A stretch of DNA of 22,233 nucleotides, taken from NCBI GenBank assembly GCA_045633505.1, contig JAZQYK010000038.1:1-22233 (forward strand), written 5' to 3'. The translations under genes were made by a program, and so were the position numbers. Origin of the DNA: Fimenecus sp045633505 (lineage in GTDB: Bacteria > Bacillota > Clostridia > Oscillospirales > Acutalibacteraceae). The notes beneath the pieces are model-generated. The model worked only from the letters and a program-made list of their open reading frames with translations. It was not told the DNA's origin and did not search any database. Positions 1-8,469 of this stretch are shown in pieces (positions within the stretch are counted from its first letter, which is position 1; each line of letters starts with the position of its first letter).

Positions 1-104
1 CCGCAATTTGGGCACTTAACAAGCTCAGGAGCTGTCATCTTCCATACATTTGAACGTCTCTTATCTCTTCTTGTTTTTGATACTCTTCTCTTTGGTACTG
101 CCAT
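1..104 (-). CDS. rpmF: 50S ribosomal protein L32 (bL32), partial at window edge
   Basis: Structural protein of the large ribosomal subunit. The first 34 residues are visible and begin MAVPKRRVSKTRRDKRR, the highly basic N-terminus typical of bL32. They run into a KCPNC motif, the first half of the zinc-binding CxxC pair of the zinc-containing L32 form; the rest lies beyond the left edge. The ATG at 102-104 follows an AGGAGG ribosome binding site at about 7 nt. It lies 37 nt downstream of the DUF177 gene, the usual yceD-rpmF pairing, so the two are probably cotranscribed from the promoter at 685-713. Confidence 0.97.
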   Translation of the reverse strand, partial: MAVPKRRVSKTRRDKRRSNVWKMTAPELVKCPNC

Positions 105-141
105 TTTGAGCACCTCCTTATATTATTTGAAAAATTATTAA

Positions 142-636
142 TTAGTCATCGAGCAACGTGAGTAACGCCGCAAGTCTTGGGTCAACCTCTTTTTTGCAGT
201 CACAAGGACCGTCGTTGAGATTTTTACCGCATTTTGAACAAAGCCCTTTACATTCTTCATCGCACAAAAATCTTAATGGCAACGAAAAGATTATATCCTC
301 ACAAATCAGTGTTGACAAATCAAGTAATGAATTCTCAACTATAATGTAGTCGTCGTTTTCATCATTTTCAAGGCTTTTTGCCAGTAAATGTTCAAATTCA
401 AAAGTGAAATCTTTCTTGAAACTTTCTGCACATCGACTGCAAACCACGGTTGCTGAAAACTTTACTCTTGCCGACAACGACACAATTCCCGTGTTGTTCT
501 CGATTTTACCACTAACCGCAACACCCGGGGTGTCAAGTGAAATATCGTCATTAAGAGAGTATTCTGGTTCAAAGCAAAAGTCGAATTCTTTTTTTGAGCC
601 TTCAAGATTAAAAATTTGTTCAAGTTGAATTTGCAT
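142..636 (-). CDS. yceD: DUF177/YceD family protein, linked to L32
   Basis: 164-residue member of the DUF177 (YceD) family, found next to rpmF across bacteria and linked by published work to 23S rRNA accumulation; its biochemical role here is inferred from family. A CSRC motif is at residues 66-69, and a cysteine cluster (CDEECKGLCSKCGKN..CDC, about 125-147) ends in a DPRLAALLTLL tail, the characteristic C-terminus. The cysteines suggest metal binding. I start at the ATG at 634-636 because AAAGGTG sits 6 nt upstream. An in-frame ATG at 661-663 would add nine residues without a good binding site. The predicted acidic stretch near residues 90-97 is family-typical. Cotranscription with rpmF is likely. 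Confidence 0.92.
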   Translation of the reverse strand: MQIQLEQIFNLEGSKKEFDFCFEPEYSLNDDISLDTPGVAVSGKIENNTGIVSLSARVKFSATVVCSRCAESFKKDFTFEFEHLLAKSLENDENDDYIIVENSLLDLSTLICEDIIFSLPLRFLCDEECKGLCSKCGKNLNDGPCDCKKEVDPRLAALLTLLDD

Positions 637-684
637 TACATTCACCTTTCGACAGTGAATCACTTTTAGTCATTCACCCGAATT

Positions 685-713
685 ATTATATATGCTTTAT
701 TAGTTTTTGTCAA
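685..713 (-). promoter_or_regulatory. Sigma-A promoter for yceD-rpmF
   Basis: On the minus strand a perfect TTGACA (708-713) and a perfect TATAAT (685-690) are separated by 17 nt. This is a consensus housekeeping promoter. Transcription would start near 678, giving a leader of about 40 nt before the YceD start codon. Confidence 0.9.
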
Positions 714-747
714 TAAGAAAATTAAAGTTTTTCATAAACTAAAGGGC

Positions 748-780
748 AAAAAAACGGCGAGGTATTCCCTCACCGTTTTA
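748..780 (-). terminator. Rho-independent terminator after the P-loop gene
   Basis: Read on the minus strand, an ACGGTGAGG / CCTCGCCGT stem with a GAAT-type loop is followed by a run of seven T. It lies just beyond the stop codon of the small P-loop gene, so it probably ends the pgi/P-loop transcript. Confidence 0.88.
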
Positions 781-794
781 ATTGTAGTTACTGA

Positions 795-1223
795 TTAGTT
801 AATTTTTTCGCAATATTCAAACATTGACTCAGGAAGAGTTTCAAGGTCTGATGAGATTGTGAACGTAAACTTAGTATCAGAAATCTTTGAAAGCTCGTCA
901 ACTTTCTTAAGGAAAACCGCAAGAGCTTCACCTGTTCTGTCAGTATCTTCTGCAATTCTATATGTTGCATCAACAAAGATATCAGTAATATCGTGGTCAC
1001 CTGCACAAATACCGCTTAAGAAGCCATAAAATGCGTCATAACCTGCAATTGAGAATACGTCAGTTGCAACGAGTCTTGCACGGTAATTAACGTCGTATGT
1101 AAGTTTTGTTTCTTTTTCAACACATACAACATTACCGCTTGATACGTGAACTGCTTCGTTAACGTGGTCAACGAGTACCTTTGTTTTTCCTGTTCCTTTT
1201 TTACCGATAATAAGAGAAATCAT
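795..1223 (-). CDS. Small P-loop NTPase-like protein of unknown function
   Basis: 142-residue cytoplasmic protein with a clear Walker A motif at its N-terminus (GKKGTGKT, residues 7-14) and a plausible Walker B (DITDIFVD, hydrophobic strand ending in Asp). No signal peptide or membrane segment. From memory it resembles a conserved small clostridial family often auto-annotated as 'twitching motility protein PilT' or hypothetical; it is far too short to be a PilT ATPase, so that name should not be carried over. The ATG at 1221-1223 has GGAGGAG about 5 nt upstream; an upstream in-frame ATG at 1251-1253 lacks such a site. It lies 66 nt downstream of pgi with no terminator between, so it is probably the second gene of that transcript. 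Confidence 0.85.
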   Translation of the reverse strand: MISLIIGKKGTGKTKVLVDHVNEAVHVSSGNVVCVEKETKLTYDVNYRARLVATDVFSIAGYDAFYGFLSGICAGDHDITDIFVDATYRIAEDTDRTGEALAVFLKKVDELSKISDTKFTFTISSDLETLPESMFEYCEKIN

Positions 1224-1289
1224 ATTATCTCCTCCTATATATTTATTATCCATTCCTGTTAAGAATGGTCATTTCCAAATTTTATAATA

Positions 1290-2627
1290 TTAGCCAAGTC
1301 TTGCTAAAAGCTCTGCCTGCTGTGCTTCATATCCGGGTTTTCCAAGAAGTGCAAACATATTCTTTTTATAGCTTTCAACACCAGGCTGATTGAATGGGTT
1401 AACACCTAAAATATATCCTGAAATTGCACAAGCCTTTTCAAAGAAATAAACGAGATAACCGAATTCATATTCATTCATTTCGGGCACTTCAATGCAAATA
1501 TTAGGCACTCCGCCGTCAACGTGAGCAAGTAACGTTCCTTGATAAGCCTTACGGTTAACAAAGTCCATAGACTCACCTGCAAGGAAGTTAAGTCCGTCAG
1601 CATTAACGTCGTCTTCCTTAATAATGACTTCACGCTTTGGCTTTGTAAACATAACGGATGTTTCGAACAACATTCTCACACCGTCCTGAATATACTGTCC
1701 CATTGAATGAAGGTCGGTTGAACAAACGACGCTTGCAGGGAAAATGCCCTTTCCGTCTTTGCCTTCGCTTTCGCCAAAGAGCTGTTTAAACCACTCGTTC
1801 ATCATTGTGAAATCAGGCTCATAAGCAACCATAAGCTCAACAGCCTTACCTTTGCCGAGAAGAATATTGCGGATTGCGGCATATTTATAGCAATCGTTAT
1901 TCCGGATGTCACAAGCACCGTAAGCTGTACGGGCATCAGCCGCACCCTGCATCATTTTATCAATATCAATTCCTGCAACTGCAATAGGAAGAAGTCCAAC
2001 CGCAGTAAGAACTGAATATCTTCCGCCAACGTCATCAGGCACCACGAACGTTTCGTAGCCTGCTTTGTCGGAAAACTCTTTAAGAGTTCCTTTTGCCTTA
2101 TCAGTTGTAACGTAAATTCTCTTTGCCGCTTCTTCTTCGCCATATTTTTCAATGAGAAGTTCACGGAAAATACGGAAAGCAATAGCAGGTTCAGTGGTTG
2201 TACCTGATTTTGAAATAACATTGATTGAGAAATCAACGTCCTTAACCAAATCAACAATCTCTGAAAGAGAATTACCGCTTATTGAATTACCGCTGAAATA
2301 GATGTTTGGAGTGTCTTTTGCAACAAGGTTGTAATTTTGAGAAGTACAGAATTCAATTGCGGCACGGGCACCGAGATAAGAACCGCCGATACCGATAACA
2401 ACCAAAGCCTTTGAATCAGCTTTAATTTTTTCAGCTGCCAACTTAATTCTTGCAAATTCCTCTTTATCATAATCGACAGGAAGGTCAACCCAACCTAAAA
2501 AGTCGGAGCCTTCACCGCTTTTATCAACAATCTTCTGATGAGCATCCTCAACCGCAGGTGCAATTGCTTTTAATTCCTCATCAGTAATGAAATTCTTAAC
2601 ATATTTATCGTTAAGCTTTAACGCCAT
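1290..2627 (-). CDS. pgi: Glucose-6-phosphate isomerase
   Basis: Interconverts glucose 6-phosphate and fructose 6-phosphate in glycolysis and gluconeogenesis; cytoplasmic. At 445 residues it has the size of the shorter Gram-positive form. Sugar-phosphate binding motifs are intact: GIGGSYLGARA (79-89), SKSGTTTEP (139-147) and DDVGGRYSVLTAVG (198-211, with the conserved Arg). A conserved active-site His region (STDLHSMGQ, near 303-311) and the C-terminal signature GVNPFNQPGVESYKK (408-422, with the conserved Lys) are also present. The start ATG is preceded by a GAGGA site about 10 nt upstream. A good promoter lies at 2665-2693. It is followed closely by the P-loop gene. Confidence 0.97.
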   Translation of the reverse strand: MALKLNDKYVKNFITDEELKAIAPAVEDAHQKIVDKSGEGSDFLGWVDLPVDYDKEEFARIKLAAEKIKADSKALVVIGIGGSYLGARAAIEFCTSQNYNLVAKDTPNIYFSGNSISGNSLSEIVDLVKDVDFSINVISKSGTTTEPAIAFRIFRELLIEKYGEEEAAKRIYVTTDKAKGTLKEFSDKAGYETFVVPDDVGGRYSVLTAVGLLPIAVAGIDIDKMMQGAADARTAYGACDIRNNDCYKYAAIRNILLGKGKAVELMVAYEPDFTMMNEWFKQLFGESEGKDGKGIFPASVVCSTDLHSMGQYIQDGVRMLFETSVMFTKPKREVIIKEDDVNADGLNFLAGESMDFVNRKAYQGTLLAHVDGGVPNICIEVPEMNEYEFGYLVYFFEKACAISGYILGVNPFNQPGVESYKKNMFALLGKPGYEAQQAELLARLG

Positions 2628-2664
2628 TTTTAATTAGTCCTCGCTTTGCCATTGGTTTTATAAT

Positions 2665-2693
2665 ATTTTACCCTAAATATTGAATTATTTCAA
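2665..2693 (-). promoter_or_regulatory. Sigma-A promoter for pgi
   Basis: Minus strand: TTGAAA (2688-2693), a 17-nt spacer, and TAAAAT (2665-2670). It lies 38 nt upstream of the pgi start codon. Confidence 0.75.
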
Positions 2694-2714
2694 TAGATAA
2701 TTGTTAAAATTATA

Positions 2715-3866
2715 TTATTTTTTTGCAAAACTTGACCATAAGGCGTGAAAAACGAAGTACCAACTTCGCCTTGGGATATAATTTTCACTAACAATCGGAC
2801 ATTCTGCAACGACTTCACCATCCGCTTCAAAATAAACCGTACCCAGTTTCTGACCCGTTTCCACAGGTGCTTCAACGTCTATACACAAATCTACTTTTTG
2901 AGTGATTTTTTCCCGTTTTCCCTTTTCAATAAGAATTGGTGTTACAGCCCTGACCGTCGGAGTAACGGTATTCAACTCGCCGTAGAGAACGCCTACGTTT
3001 GTTATAAGAGACAAATCTGTTTGCGGGGTATATATTTCATAGTTTGAAAAGCCCCAATTAAGCATCTTTTTTGCATCCTCAAATCTGTCGGTGCTGTTAT
3101 CACTGCCCAGCACAACTGCCACTAATTCCATACCGTTACGTTCGGCAGATGCGCTGACACAATATCCCGCTTTGCTTGTCGTGCCTGTTTTTACACCCGT
3201 TATCCCCTCGTAAAACCGTACCAATCTGTTAGTGTTAACTAGTTCGGTTGCGCCGTCCCGTAATGTATCCATCCATATCGTTGTATATTCCTTGATTTTT
3301 TCGTGTTTCATAAGTTCACAGCTCATAATTGCCACGTCACGAGCAGTTGAATAATGATTTTCCGTTGTATCGTCAAGCCCTGACGGATTTTCAAAATGGG
3401 TATTGGTCATATTGAGTTCTTTTGCTTTATCATTCATCATTGCCACAAACGCAGTTTCATCCCCTGCAACGAACTCGCCCAAGGCAGTACAGGCATCATT
3501 GGCACTTCCCACCGCAGTAGCTTTAAGAAGCTCGTGAACAGTCATTTGCTCACCTTCTTTAAGCCATATTTGTGAGCCACCCTTACTCGATGCGTTAAGG
3601 CTTGCCGTCACAATATCTTCAAGGCTTATTTTGCCGTTTTCCAAGGCTTCCACAACCAACAGCATCGTCATAATTTTCGTAATTGATGCAGGCGGAAGTT
3701 TTTCATCAGGATTTTTTGACAGTAATATTTTTCCGCTTGACATTTCCATCAGCACCGCTGATTTTGCAGACAGAGTTTCCGTAATATTTTCACCCTCTGC
3801 AAAGCTCGTTACAGATAATGGCACCAGCATTAAAACGCATAATAAAACCGATATTATTTTTTTCAT
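2715..3866 (-). CDS. dacF: D-alanyl-D-alanine carboxypeptidase (penicillin-binding protein, DacF type)
   Basis: Low-molecular-weight penicillin-binding protein that removes the terminal D-Ala from peptidoglycan stem peptides; acts outside the membrane. 383 residues, starting with a Sec signal peptide (MKKIISVLLCVLMLVPLSV..SFA, predicted cleavage near 23). All three serine-transpeptidase motifs are present: SITK (61-64, nucleophile Ser61), SAN (121-123) and KTG (226-228). The last roughly 110 residues form a beta-rich PBP5-type C-terminal domain. The tail has an aromatic/basic stretch (RRSWYFVFHALWSSFAKK) that could anchor it to the membrane. The ATG at 3864-3866 has GGAGGG 7 nt upstream. In Bacillus dacF precedes spoIIAA; here the two are about 5 kb apart and on opposite strands, so the symbol rests on family only. 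I saw no clear terminator after it. Confidence 0.93.
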   Translation of the reverse strand: MKKIISVLLCVLMLVPLSVTSFAEGENITETLSAKSAVLMEMSSGKILLSKNPDEKLPPASITKIMTMLLVVEALENGKISLEDIVTASLNASSKGGSQIWLKEGEQMTVHELLKATAVGSANDACTALGEFVAGDETAFVAMMNDKAKELNMTNTHFENPSGLDDTTENHYSTARDVAIMSCELMKHEKIKEYTTIWMDTLRDGATELVNTNRLVRFYEGITGVKTGTTSKAGYCVSASAERNGMELVAVVLGSDNSTDRFEDAKKMLNWGFSNYEIYTPQTDLSLITNVGVLYGELNTVTPTVRAVTPILIEKGKREKITQKVDLCIDVEAPVETGQKLGTVYFEADGEVVAECPIVSENYIPRRSWYFVFHALWSSFAKK

Positions 3867-3929
3867 TGTTATCCCTCCGTAAAAAATATATGAATGGGAC
3901 AAATTGGTATATGAAAAAAAGAAAATTTA

Positions 3930-3938
3930 TGTTATAAT
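3930..3938 (+). promoter_or_regulatory. Extended -10 promoter for mtaB
   Basis: TG (3930-3931), one base, then a perfect TATAAT (3933-3938). No -35 at the usual distance was found, which fits an extended -10 promoter. The leader before the start codon at 3955 would be only about 10 nt, containing a GGTGAT site. Confidence 0.65.
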
Positions 3939-3954
3939 CTGTTTTGGTGATACT

Positions 3955-5229
3955 ATGAAAGTATATTTTCATACTCTTGGGTGCAAGGTAAATCAATATG
4001 AAACTCAAGAAATGCGTGAACAATTAAAGCAAAACGGATATGAGATTACTGAAAACGAAGCAGAAGCCTCTGTATTCGTTATAAATTCTTGCACAGTTAC
4101 AAGTGAAAGTGACAGAAAGACGAGACAATGTGTACGTCATTATAAAAAGAAATATCCTGAAAGCACGGTTGTGCTCACAGGATGTATGCCACAATCTTTT
4201 CCACAGATGGCAGAAAAACTTGTTGAAGCGGATATTGTTCTGGGAAACAAGAACAACAGATTTCTCGTTTCATCTCTTAACGGCTATTTTTCAAGCAAAT
4301 GCCGTATTCTTAATATGGAACAGCACAAAAGCGGCGAAAGTCTTGTTTCAAGCGGAATTTCAGGGTTTGACGAAAGAACGAGAGCTACTTTAAAAATTGA
4401 AGACGGTTGTGACAGATTTTGCTCATACTGCATTATTCCGAAGGCTCGCGGAAGAATAAGATGGAAACCGATTGACGATATCAAAAAAGAGGTTGAAGCA
4501 TTAGCAGACAACGGTTATCGCGAAATTGTGCTTGTGGGCATAAATTTATCTGCTTACGGCAAAGGTTCGGACCTTGATTTAGCCGATGCAATTTCCGTTG
4601 TTGCAGAAAACGAAAAAATCGAGAGAATAAGACTTGGTTCTCTTGAGCCCGACCACATTACTGATGAGCTTATTAAGAAAATGGCAGAATGTGAAAAGCT
4701 GTGTCCTCAATTTCATATTTCACTTCAAAGCGGTTGTGACAAAACCCTTAAAAATATGAACAGACATTATACAAGTGACGAGTATTTTGCACTTTGCCAA
4801 AAATTAAGAAGCACCTTTCAGGACTGTACGCTTACAACGGATATTATGGTTGGTTTTCCTCAGGAAACTGACGGAGATTTTGAAATCACCAAGTTTTTTG
4901 CGGAAAAAGTAGGATTTGAGAAAATACATATATTCCCCTATTCACGCAGAAGCGGTACTGTTGCCGACAGAATGGACGGCCAGCTTGATAAAGCCACGAA
5001 GCACCAACGAGTCGTTGAACTTTCAGAAATTGCTGAAAAAATACGAAATGATTATCTTAAAAATCAAATCGGAAAAACGGTATCAGTATTGATTGAAAGC
5101 CGTCAAGACGACGGAATGTATCTGGGCTACACAGCAAATTACACACCTGTTAAATGTCAAAATGCAGTTGTTGGTGAAATTAAAAATGTAACAATCAAAT
5201 CGGTTGAAAATGATTTTTGTATTGGATAA
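3955..5229 (+). CDS. mtaB: tRNA (N6-L-threonylcarbamoyladenosine(37)-C2)-methylthiotransferase
   Basis: Radical-SAM enzyme that converts t6A37 to ms2t6A37 in tRNAs decoding ANN codons. 424 residues in the order methylthiotransferase N-domain, radical SAM, TRAM. The N-domain begins VYFHTLGCKVNQYET, diagnostic of the MtaB (e-MtaB/YqeV) branch, with cluster cysteines at 10, 46 and 77. The radical-SAM CxxxCxxC is C152, C156, C159 (GCDRFCSYC), followed by IPKARGRIR. A TRAM-like C-terminus (VLIESRQDDGMYLGYTANY) fits tRNA binding. The ATG at 3955 is favoured over an upstream ATG at 3910, which lies ahead of the -10 box and the GGTGAT site. It is divergent from the carboxypeptidase gene and convergent with the mannosidase gene. 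Confidence 0.95.
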   Translation: MKVYFHTLGCKVNQYETQEMREQLKQNGYEITENEAEASVFVINSCTVTSESDRKTRQCVRHYKKKYPESTVVLTGCMPQSFPQMAEKLVEADIVLGNKNNRFLVSSLNGYFSSKCRILNMEQHKSGESLVSSGISGFDERTRATLKIEDGCDRFCSYCIIPKARGRIRWKPIDDIKKEVEALADNGYREIVLVGINLSAYGKGSDLDLADAISVVAENEKIERIRLGSLEPDHITDELIKKMAECEKLCPQFHISLQSGCDKTLKNMNRHYTSDEYFALCQKLRSTFQDCTLTTDIMVGFPQETDGDFEITKFFAEKVGFEKIHIFPYSRRSGTVADRMDGQLDKATKHQRVVELSEIAEKIRNDYLKNQIGKTVSVLIESRQDDGMYLGYTANYTPVKCQNAVVGEIKNVTIKSVENDFCIG

Positions 5230-5231
5230 AC

Positions 5232-5265
5232 AAAAAGGAGTACGATAAAAAACGTACTCCTTTTT
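5232..5265. terminator. Bidirectional terminator between mtaB and the mannosidase gene
   Basis: AAAAAGGAGTACG pairs perfectly with CGTACTCCTTTTT across a short A-rich loop. The T-run on either strand serves both convergent genes. Confidence 0.93.
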
Positions 5266-5268
5266 ATT

Positions 5269-7737
5269 TTAGTTTACTGTATAGTAAAACCAGTTTGCAA
5301 GGTTTTCAGGTTCAACAAAGAATTTTGCTCTGAAAAGATTCGTTTTAAGTTTTGAGGCTTTCACAGGAATATCTGCAAGAGACTTTACGGTTACGGGATA
5401 TTCTTTATCAGCCTTTACAGTAATAACTTTTTCTTCATTCGGGAGCAAATCGAAGTAGTTATCTGAAAATGGCTCTCTGAAATTCTCAATATCCACCATT
5501 ACGCTACGGCAGAATAACGGAGACTTAAGTTTTATAACTATTTCACCGTTTTCGTAAGAAACGGTTTTTTCAATTGTATTAGGCTGAAGTTTCATTTCCC
5601 TGTCAGGCACGAAAATCTTTGTTCGTTCAGATATAACCTTTCCGTTTTCAAAAAGTTTAACAGACAAATACATATCCTTTTTATTGCCGCTGATTTTTCC
5701 CGTTTCAAAAAGCATTCTTGAATTTGCAACAACGTTTTTAACAAGGTCGCAAGTGTTTTTATTTTCATAAAGCACTTTGCCGTCAAGAGTTGCAATTGTA
5801 ACACTTACGGTCAAATTCTTATCTTCTCTTGTATCATTGAGAATATAAACCTTATAATCCTTGTCGGTTTCTTCAACAGAAACACATACCGGCTCAAAGA
5901 AATGACGGGCAGCATACTGAAGCGCCTTCCATTTACCTGTATAATCAACGCTTGACCAAGACGGTGCCTGCCAGCAGTCATTATATTGCCAGAAAAGTGA
6001 GCCGTTACAACGTTCACGGTGGCGACGCCAATGCTCTGTTGCATCCTGAATGCACTCTTTTTGAATAAGATTTGTCATATAAATTAAATCTTCAAATTTT
6101 TCAGGCTCATAAAACTTTTCAAGAAGATAATAGAGCATCTTTCTATTACCGTTTCTGCATTTCTGGTGAGAATTAAAAATATCACTTGTGATATGATAAT
6201 CACTTTCTTCTGCAAACTGACGAACGGCATCCATTGATGGTAAGGATTCAAGACCGAATTCGCTACAGAAACGAGTAGGTCTGCTTCTGTAATAATTCAA
6301 AGGTTTTTGTCCGTGCCAAACAGTCCACATGTGAGTGTCACCATGGTCATCACCTGTTACACCTTTACGGAAGGACTCGCCAATTGGTGATGTTTCAATA
6401 TACGGAGTGTCGGGGTCAAGTTCTGTAACTAAATCCTTGAGAATCTCATAGAAGAATTTTTTATACCACTGAACGATTTTCATATTTTCAGGCATATAAG
6501 CGAACATTGTTTCAACCTCGTTATTACCGCCCCAAAGACAAAGGGATGGATGAGATTTAATTCGCATAACCTGATATTTTATTTCAGTCAACACGTTTTC
6601 GCGGAAATCATCTTCATAGAACGGGTACATAAGACAAGCAAACATAAAATCCTGCCAAATCAAAATGCCCTTTTCATCACACAGATTATAGAAATAATCA
6701 GGCGTATAATAAGCACCGCCCCAAGTACGAATCATATTGAAATTTGCTTTTAATGCTGAATCTATGTAGTAATCATAAATATCATTGGTTACTCTTCCCA
6801 TAAGCGAGTCGGGAAGAATCCAGTTTGCACCCTTTGCGAAGATAGGTACACCATTAAGATAGAAACAGAAATTGTGACCATACTGGTCTTTTGAGCGGTC
6901 AAGTCGGATTGTACGGAGACCGATTTTCTTTGTAATTTCTGTGTCATCAAGAGTTGCAACTACTGTATAAAGGGGTTGTTTCTCAACAGGGTTTAATTCT
7001 CTTGTCCACCAAAGTTCAGGGTTTTCGATTACGATTTCTTTATTTCCTATTGCAAATTCTGTGCCATCAGGATAAATGATTTTCGCATTTACTTCACCTT
7101 CACCGTCAACAACAGGATTAATCTTAACTGTTACTTTTCCGTTATCGTGAATTTGCTTGATTTCAACATCTGCAAGGCGGTTATCAAAGCACTCAACCCA
7201 AATATCGTCAGTAATGCCTGAAAGTGGGAGATGCGGACCCCAGTCCCAACCGAAATGGCAATGAGGCTTACGAATATAAGCGGCGCCGTCAGTACCGTTG
7301 CAGTTCTTTGGTATTGGCTTTTCTTTTTGCATTTTTTCAGCATAATTAGTCGGTGAAGCAAATGCGATTCTGAGGGTATTAACACCTGCTTTTGCTACAC
7401 TTTTAACGTCAAACTCATATTTGAGATGTGCATTTTCACCCTTACCCACAAGAGTATCGTTTACATAAACCTCGCAAAGAGTATCGAGGGCTTTGCACAC
7501 AAGCAAAATCTTACGATTTTTAAGGTCATCTTCTGTTAATTCAACGGTTTTTTCATAAACCCAGTCTTCGCGTCCAACCCATTCTACCTTTTTTTCATTA
7601 TCTTTATAATATGGGTCAGGAATAACGCCAAGTTCTAATAATTGAGTGTAGTTATCAGATGGAACAGACACTTCATACTTGTCATCGGTTGCTACGCGAG
7701 TCATATTCCATTGTCCGTTGAGATTGTAAGTCTTCAT
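5269..7737 (-). CDS. Beta-mannosidase, glycoside hydrolase family 2
   Basis: Hydrolyses terminal beta-mannose residues from manno-oligosaccharides or N-glycan cores. 822 residues, the usual family size, with no signal peptide, so it is predicted to act in the cytoplasm on imported oligosaccharides. The order is GH2 sugar-binding domain, immunoglobulin-like domain, TIM barrel, and a beta-rich C-terminal region. KPHCHFGWDWGP (158-169) is the motif that separates mannosidases from GH2 galactosidases. The acid/base is Glu407 in WGGNNE; the nucleophile is Glu493 in FCSEFG. The ATG has a GAAGGA site 10 nt upstream and a consensus-like promoter at 7769-7797. It forms a one-gene unit with terminators on both sides and no sugar transporter next to it in this window. 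Confidence 0.95.
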   Translation of the reverse strand: MKTYNLNGQWNMTRVATDDKYEVSVPSDNYTQLLELGVIPDPYYKDNEKKVEWVGREDWVYEKTVELTEDDLKNRKILLVCKALDTLCEVYVNDTLVGKGENAHLKYEFDVKSVAKAGVNTLRIAFASPTNYAEKMQKEKPIPKNCNGTDGAAYIRKPHCHFGWDWGPHLPLSGITDDIWVECFDNRLADVEIKQIHDNGKVTVKINPVVDGEGEVNAKIIYPDGTEFAIGNKEIVIENPELWWTRELNPVEKQPLYTVVATLDDTEITKKIGLRTIRLDRSKDQYGHNFCFYLNGVPIFAKGANWILPDSLMGRVTNDIYDYYIDSALKANFNMIRTWGGAYYTPDYFYNLCDEKGILIWQDFMFACLMYPFYEDDFRENVLTEIKYQVMRIKSHPSLCLWGGNNEVETMFAYMPENMKIVQWYKKFFYEILKDLVTELDPDTPYIETSPIGESFRKGVTGDDHGDTHMWTVWHGQKPLNYYRSRPTRFCSEFGLESLPSMDAVRQFAEESDYHITSDIFNSHQKCRNGNRKMLYYLLEKFYEPEKFEDLIYMTNLIQKECIQDATEHWRRHRERCNGSLFWQYNDCWQAPSWSSVDYTGKWKALQYAARHFFEPVCVSVEETDKDYKVYILNDTREDKNLTVSVTIATLDGKVLYENKNTCDLVKNVVANSRMLFETGKISGNKKDMYLSVKLFENGKVISERTKIFVPDREMKLQPNTIEKTVSYENGEIVIKLKSPLFCRSVMVDIENFREPFSDNYFDLLPNEEKVITVKADKEYPVTVKSLADIPVKASKLKTNLFRAKFFVEPENLANWFYYTVN

Positions 7738-7768
7738 AACAAATTTTCCTTCAAGTTTTATTTTCTAT

Positions 7769-7797
7769 ATTGTAGCAGAATATGAATTACATTTCAA
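7769..7797 (-). promoter_or_regulatory. Sigma-A promoter for beta-mannosidase
   Basis: Minus strand: TTGAAA (7792-7797), a 17-nt spacer and TACAAT (7769-7774), about 32 nt upstream of the start codon. No obvious operator palindrome is seen. Confidence 0.8.
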
Positions 7798-7823
7798 CAC
7801 ATAAATCAATGCTTCTGAAGCAG

Positions 7824-7855
7824 AAAAAAGCTCCCACCAAAACCGGTGAGAGCTT
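7824..7855 (-). terminator. Rho-independent terminator after rpmA
   Basis: Minus strand stem AAGCTCTCACC / GGTGGGAGCTT (one G-T pair) followed by a run of T, 14 nt beyond the rpmA stop codon. It closes the rplU-prp-rpmA operon. Confidence 0.92.
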
Positions 7856-7868
7856 GTGTTAGTTAGAA

Positions 7869-8153
7869 TTACTGTTCAACTGGATAAACGCTAACCTTTT
7901 TTCTGTCTTTGCCCATTCTTTCGAACTTAACTTTACCGTCGATAAGTGCGAAGAGAGAGTCGTCAGAGCCACGGCCAACATTGTTGCCTGGATGAATGTG
8001 AGTGCCACGCTGTTTAACAAGGATGTTACCAGCAAGAACAAACTGTCCGTCAGCTCTCTTTACGCCAAGACGCTTTGATTCTGAGTCACGGCCGTTCTTT
8101 GTAGAACCCATACCTTTTTTATGAGCAAATAACTGAATGTTGATTTTAAGCAT
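7869..8153 (-). CDS. rpmA: 50S ribosomal protein L27 (bL27) with cleavable N-terminal extension
   Basis: Large-subunit protein whose N-terminus reaches the peptidyl-transferase centre. 94 residues. It starts MLKINIQLF followed by AHKKGMGSTKNGRDS. The first nine residues are the Firmicute-type extension removed by the Prp protease, cleaving after Phe9, so the mature protein should begin AHKKG. The start ATG at 8151-8153 has AGAGGTG 6 nt upstream and lies inside the 3' end of prp, overlapping it by 8 nt; this suggests translational coupling. Sequence is otherwise ordinary for the family. Confidence 0.97.
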   Translation of the reverse strand: MLKINIQLFAHKKGMGSTKNGRDSESKRLGVKRADGQFVLAGNILVKQRGTHIHPGNNVGRGSDDSLFALIDGKVKFERMGKDRKKVSVYPVEQ

Positions 8154-8469
8154 CAAAAACACCTCTTTCAAGTTTCAAGTTGTTGGGATACTGACCTTGC
8201 AATTCACTTAAATGTAAATACAATCCGTCAGTAATCACTTTCGATTTGAGGGCATCACTTAAATTCATTTTTAATTTAAGATACCCATCACGGACCTCTG
8301 TTTCAGGAGTTAACTTTAAAATTTCGATTATTGTGTTAGCCGCCATATAAACTGCCGAAGAAACTGCACTACAAACAATGTCTGTGCCTTCTTCCCCTGC
8401 ACCGCTGTGACCGCTTAACTCAAATGAAACTATTGTATCACCCGAAAACAGAAACTTTGCTGTTGTCAT
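8146..8469 (-). CDS. prp: Ribosomal-processing cysteine protease Prp (YsxB)
   Basis: Cysteine protease that trims the N-terminal extension of L27, an essential step for ribosome function in Firmicutes. 107 residues, typical length. The catalytic pair is visible: His21 in GHSGAGEEGTD and Cys33 in IVCSAVSSAV. It sits between rplU and rpmA, the standard arrangement. The rplU stop codon and this start codon overlap by one base (TAATG), and the end overlaps rpmA by 8 nt, so the protease and its substrate are probably translated in a coupled way. Confidence 0.95.
   Translation of the reverse strand: MTTAKFLFSGDTIVSFELSGHSGAGEEGTDIVCSAVSSAVYMAANTIIEILKLTPETEVRDGYLKLKMNLSDALKSKVITDGLYLHLSELQGQYPNNLKLERGVFDA

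Noticed and set aside
1250..1268. Small hairpin CCATTC/GAATGG between pgi and the P-loop gene
   Set aside because: Only a 6-bp stem with no T-run on the minus strand; not a terminator and no match to a known regulatory RNA.
2715..3866. Carboxypeptidase gene as part of the spoIIA operon, as in Bacillus
   Set aside because: It lies about 5 kb away on the opposite strand with several unrelated genes between.
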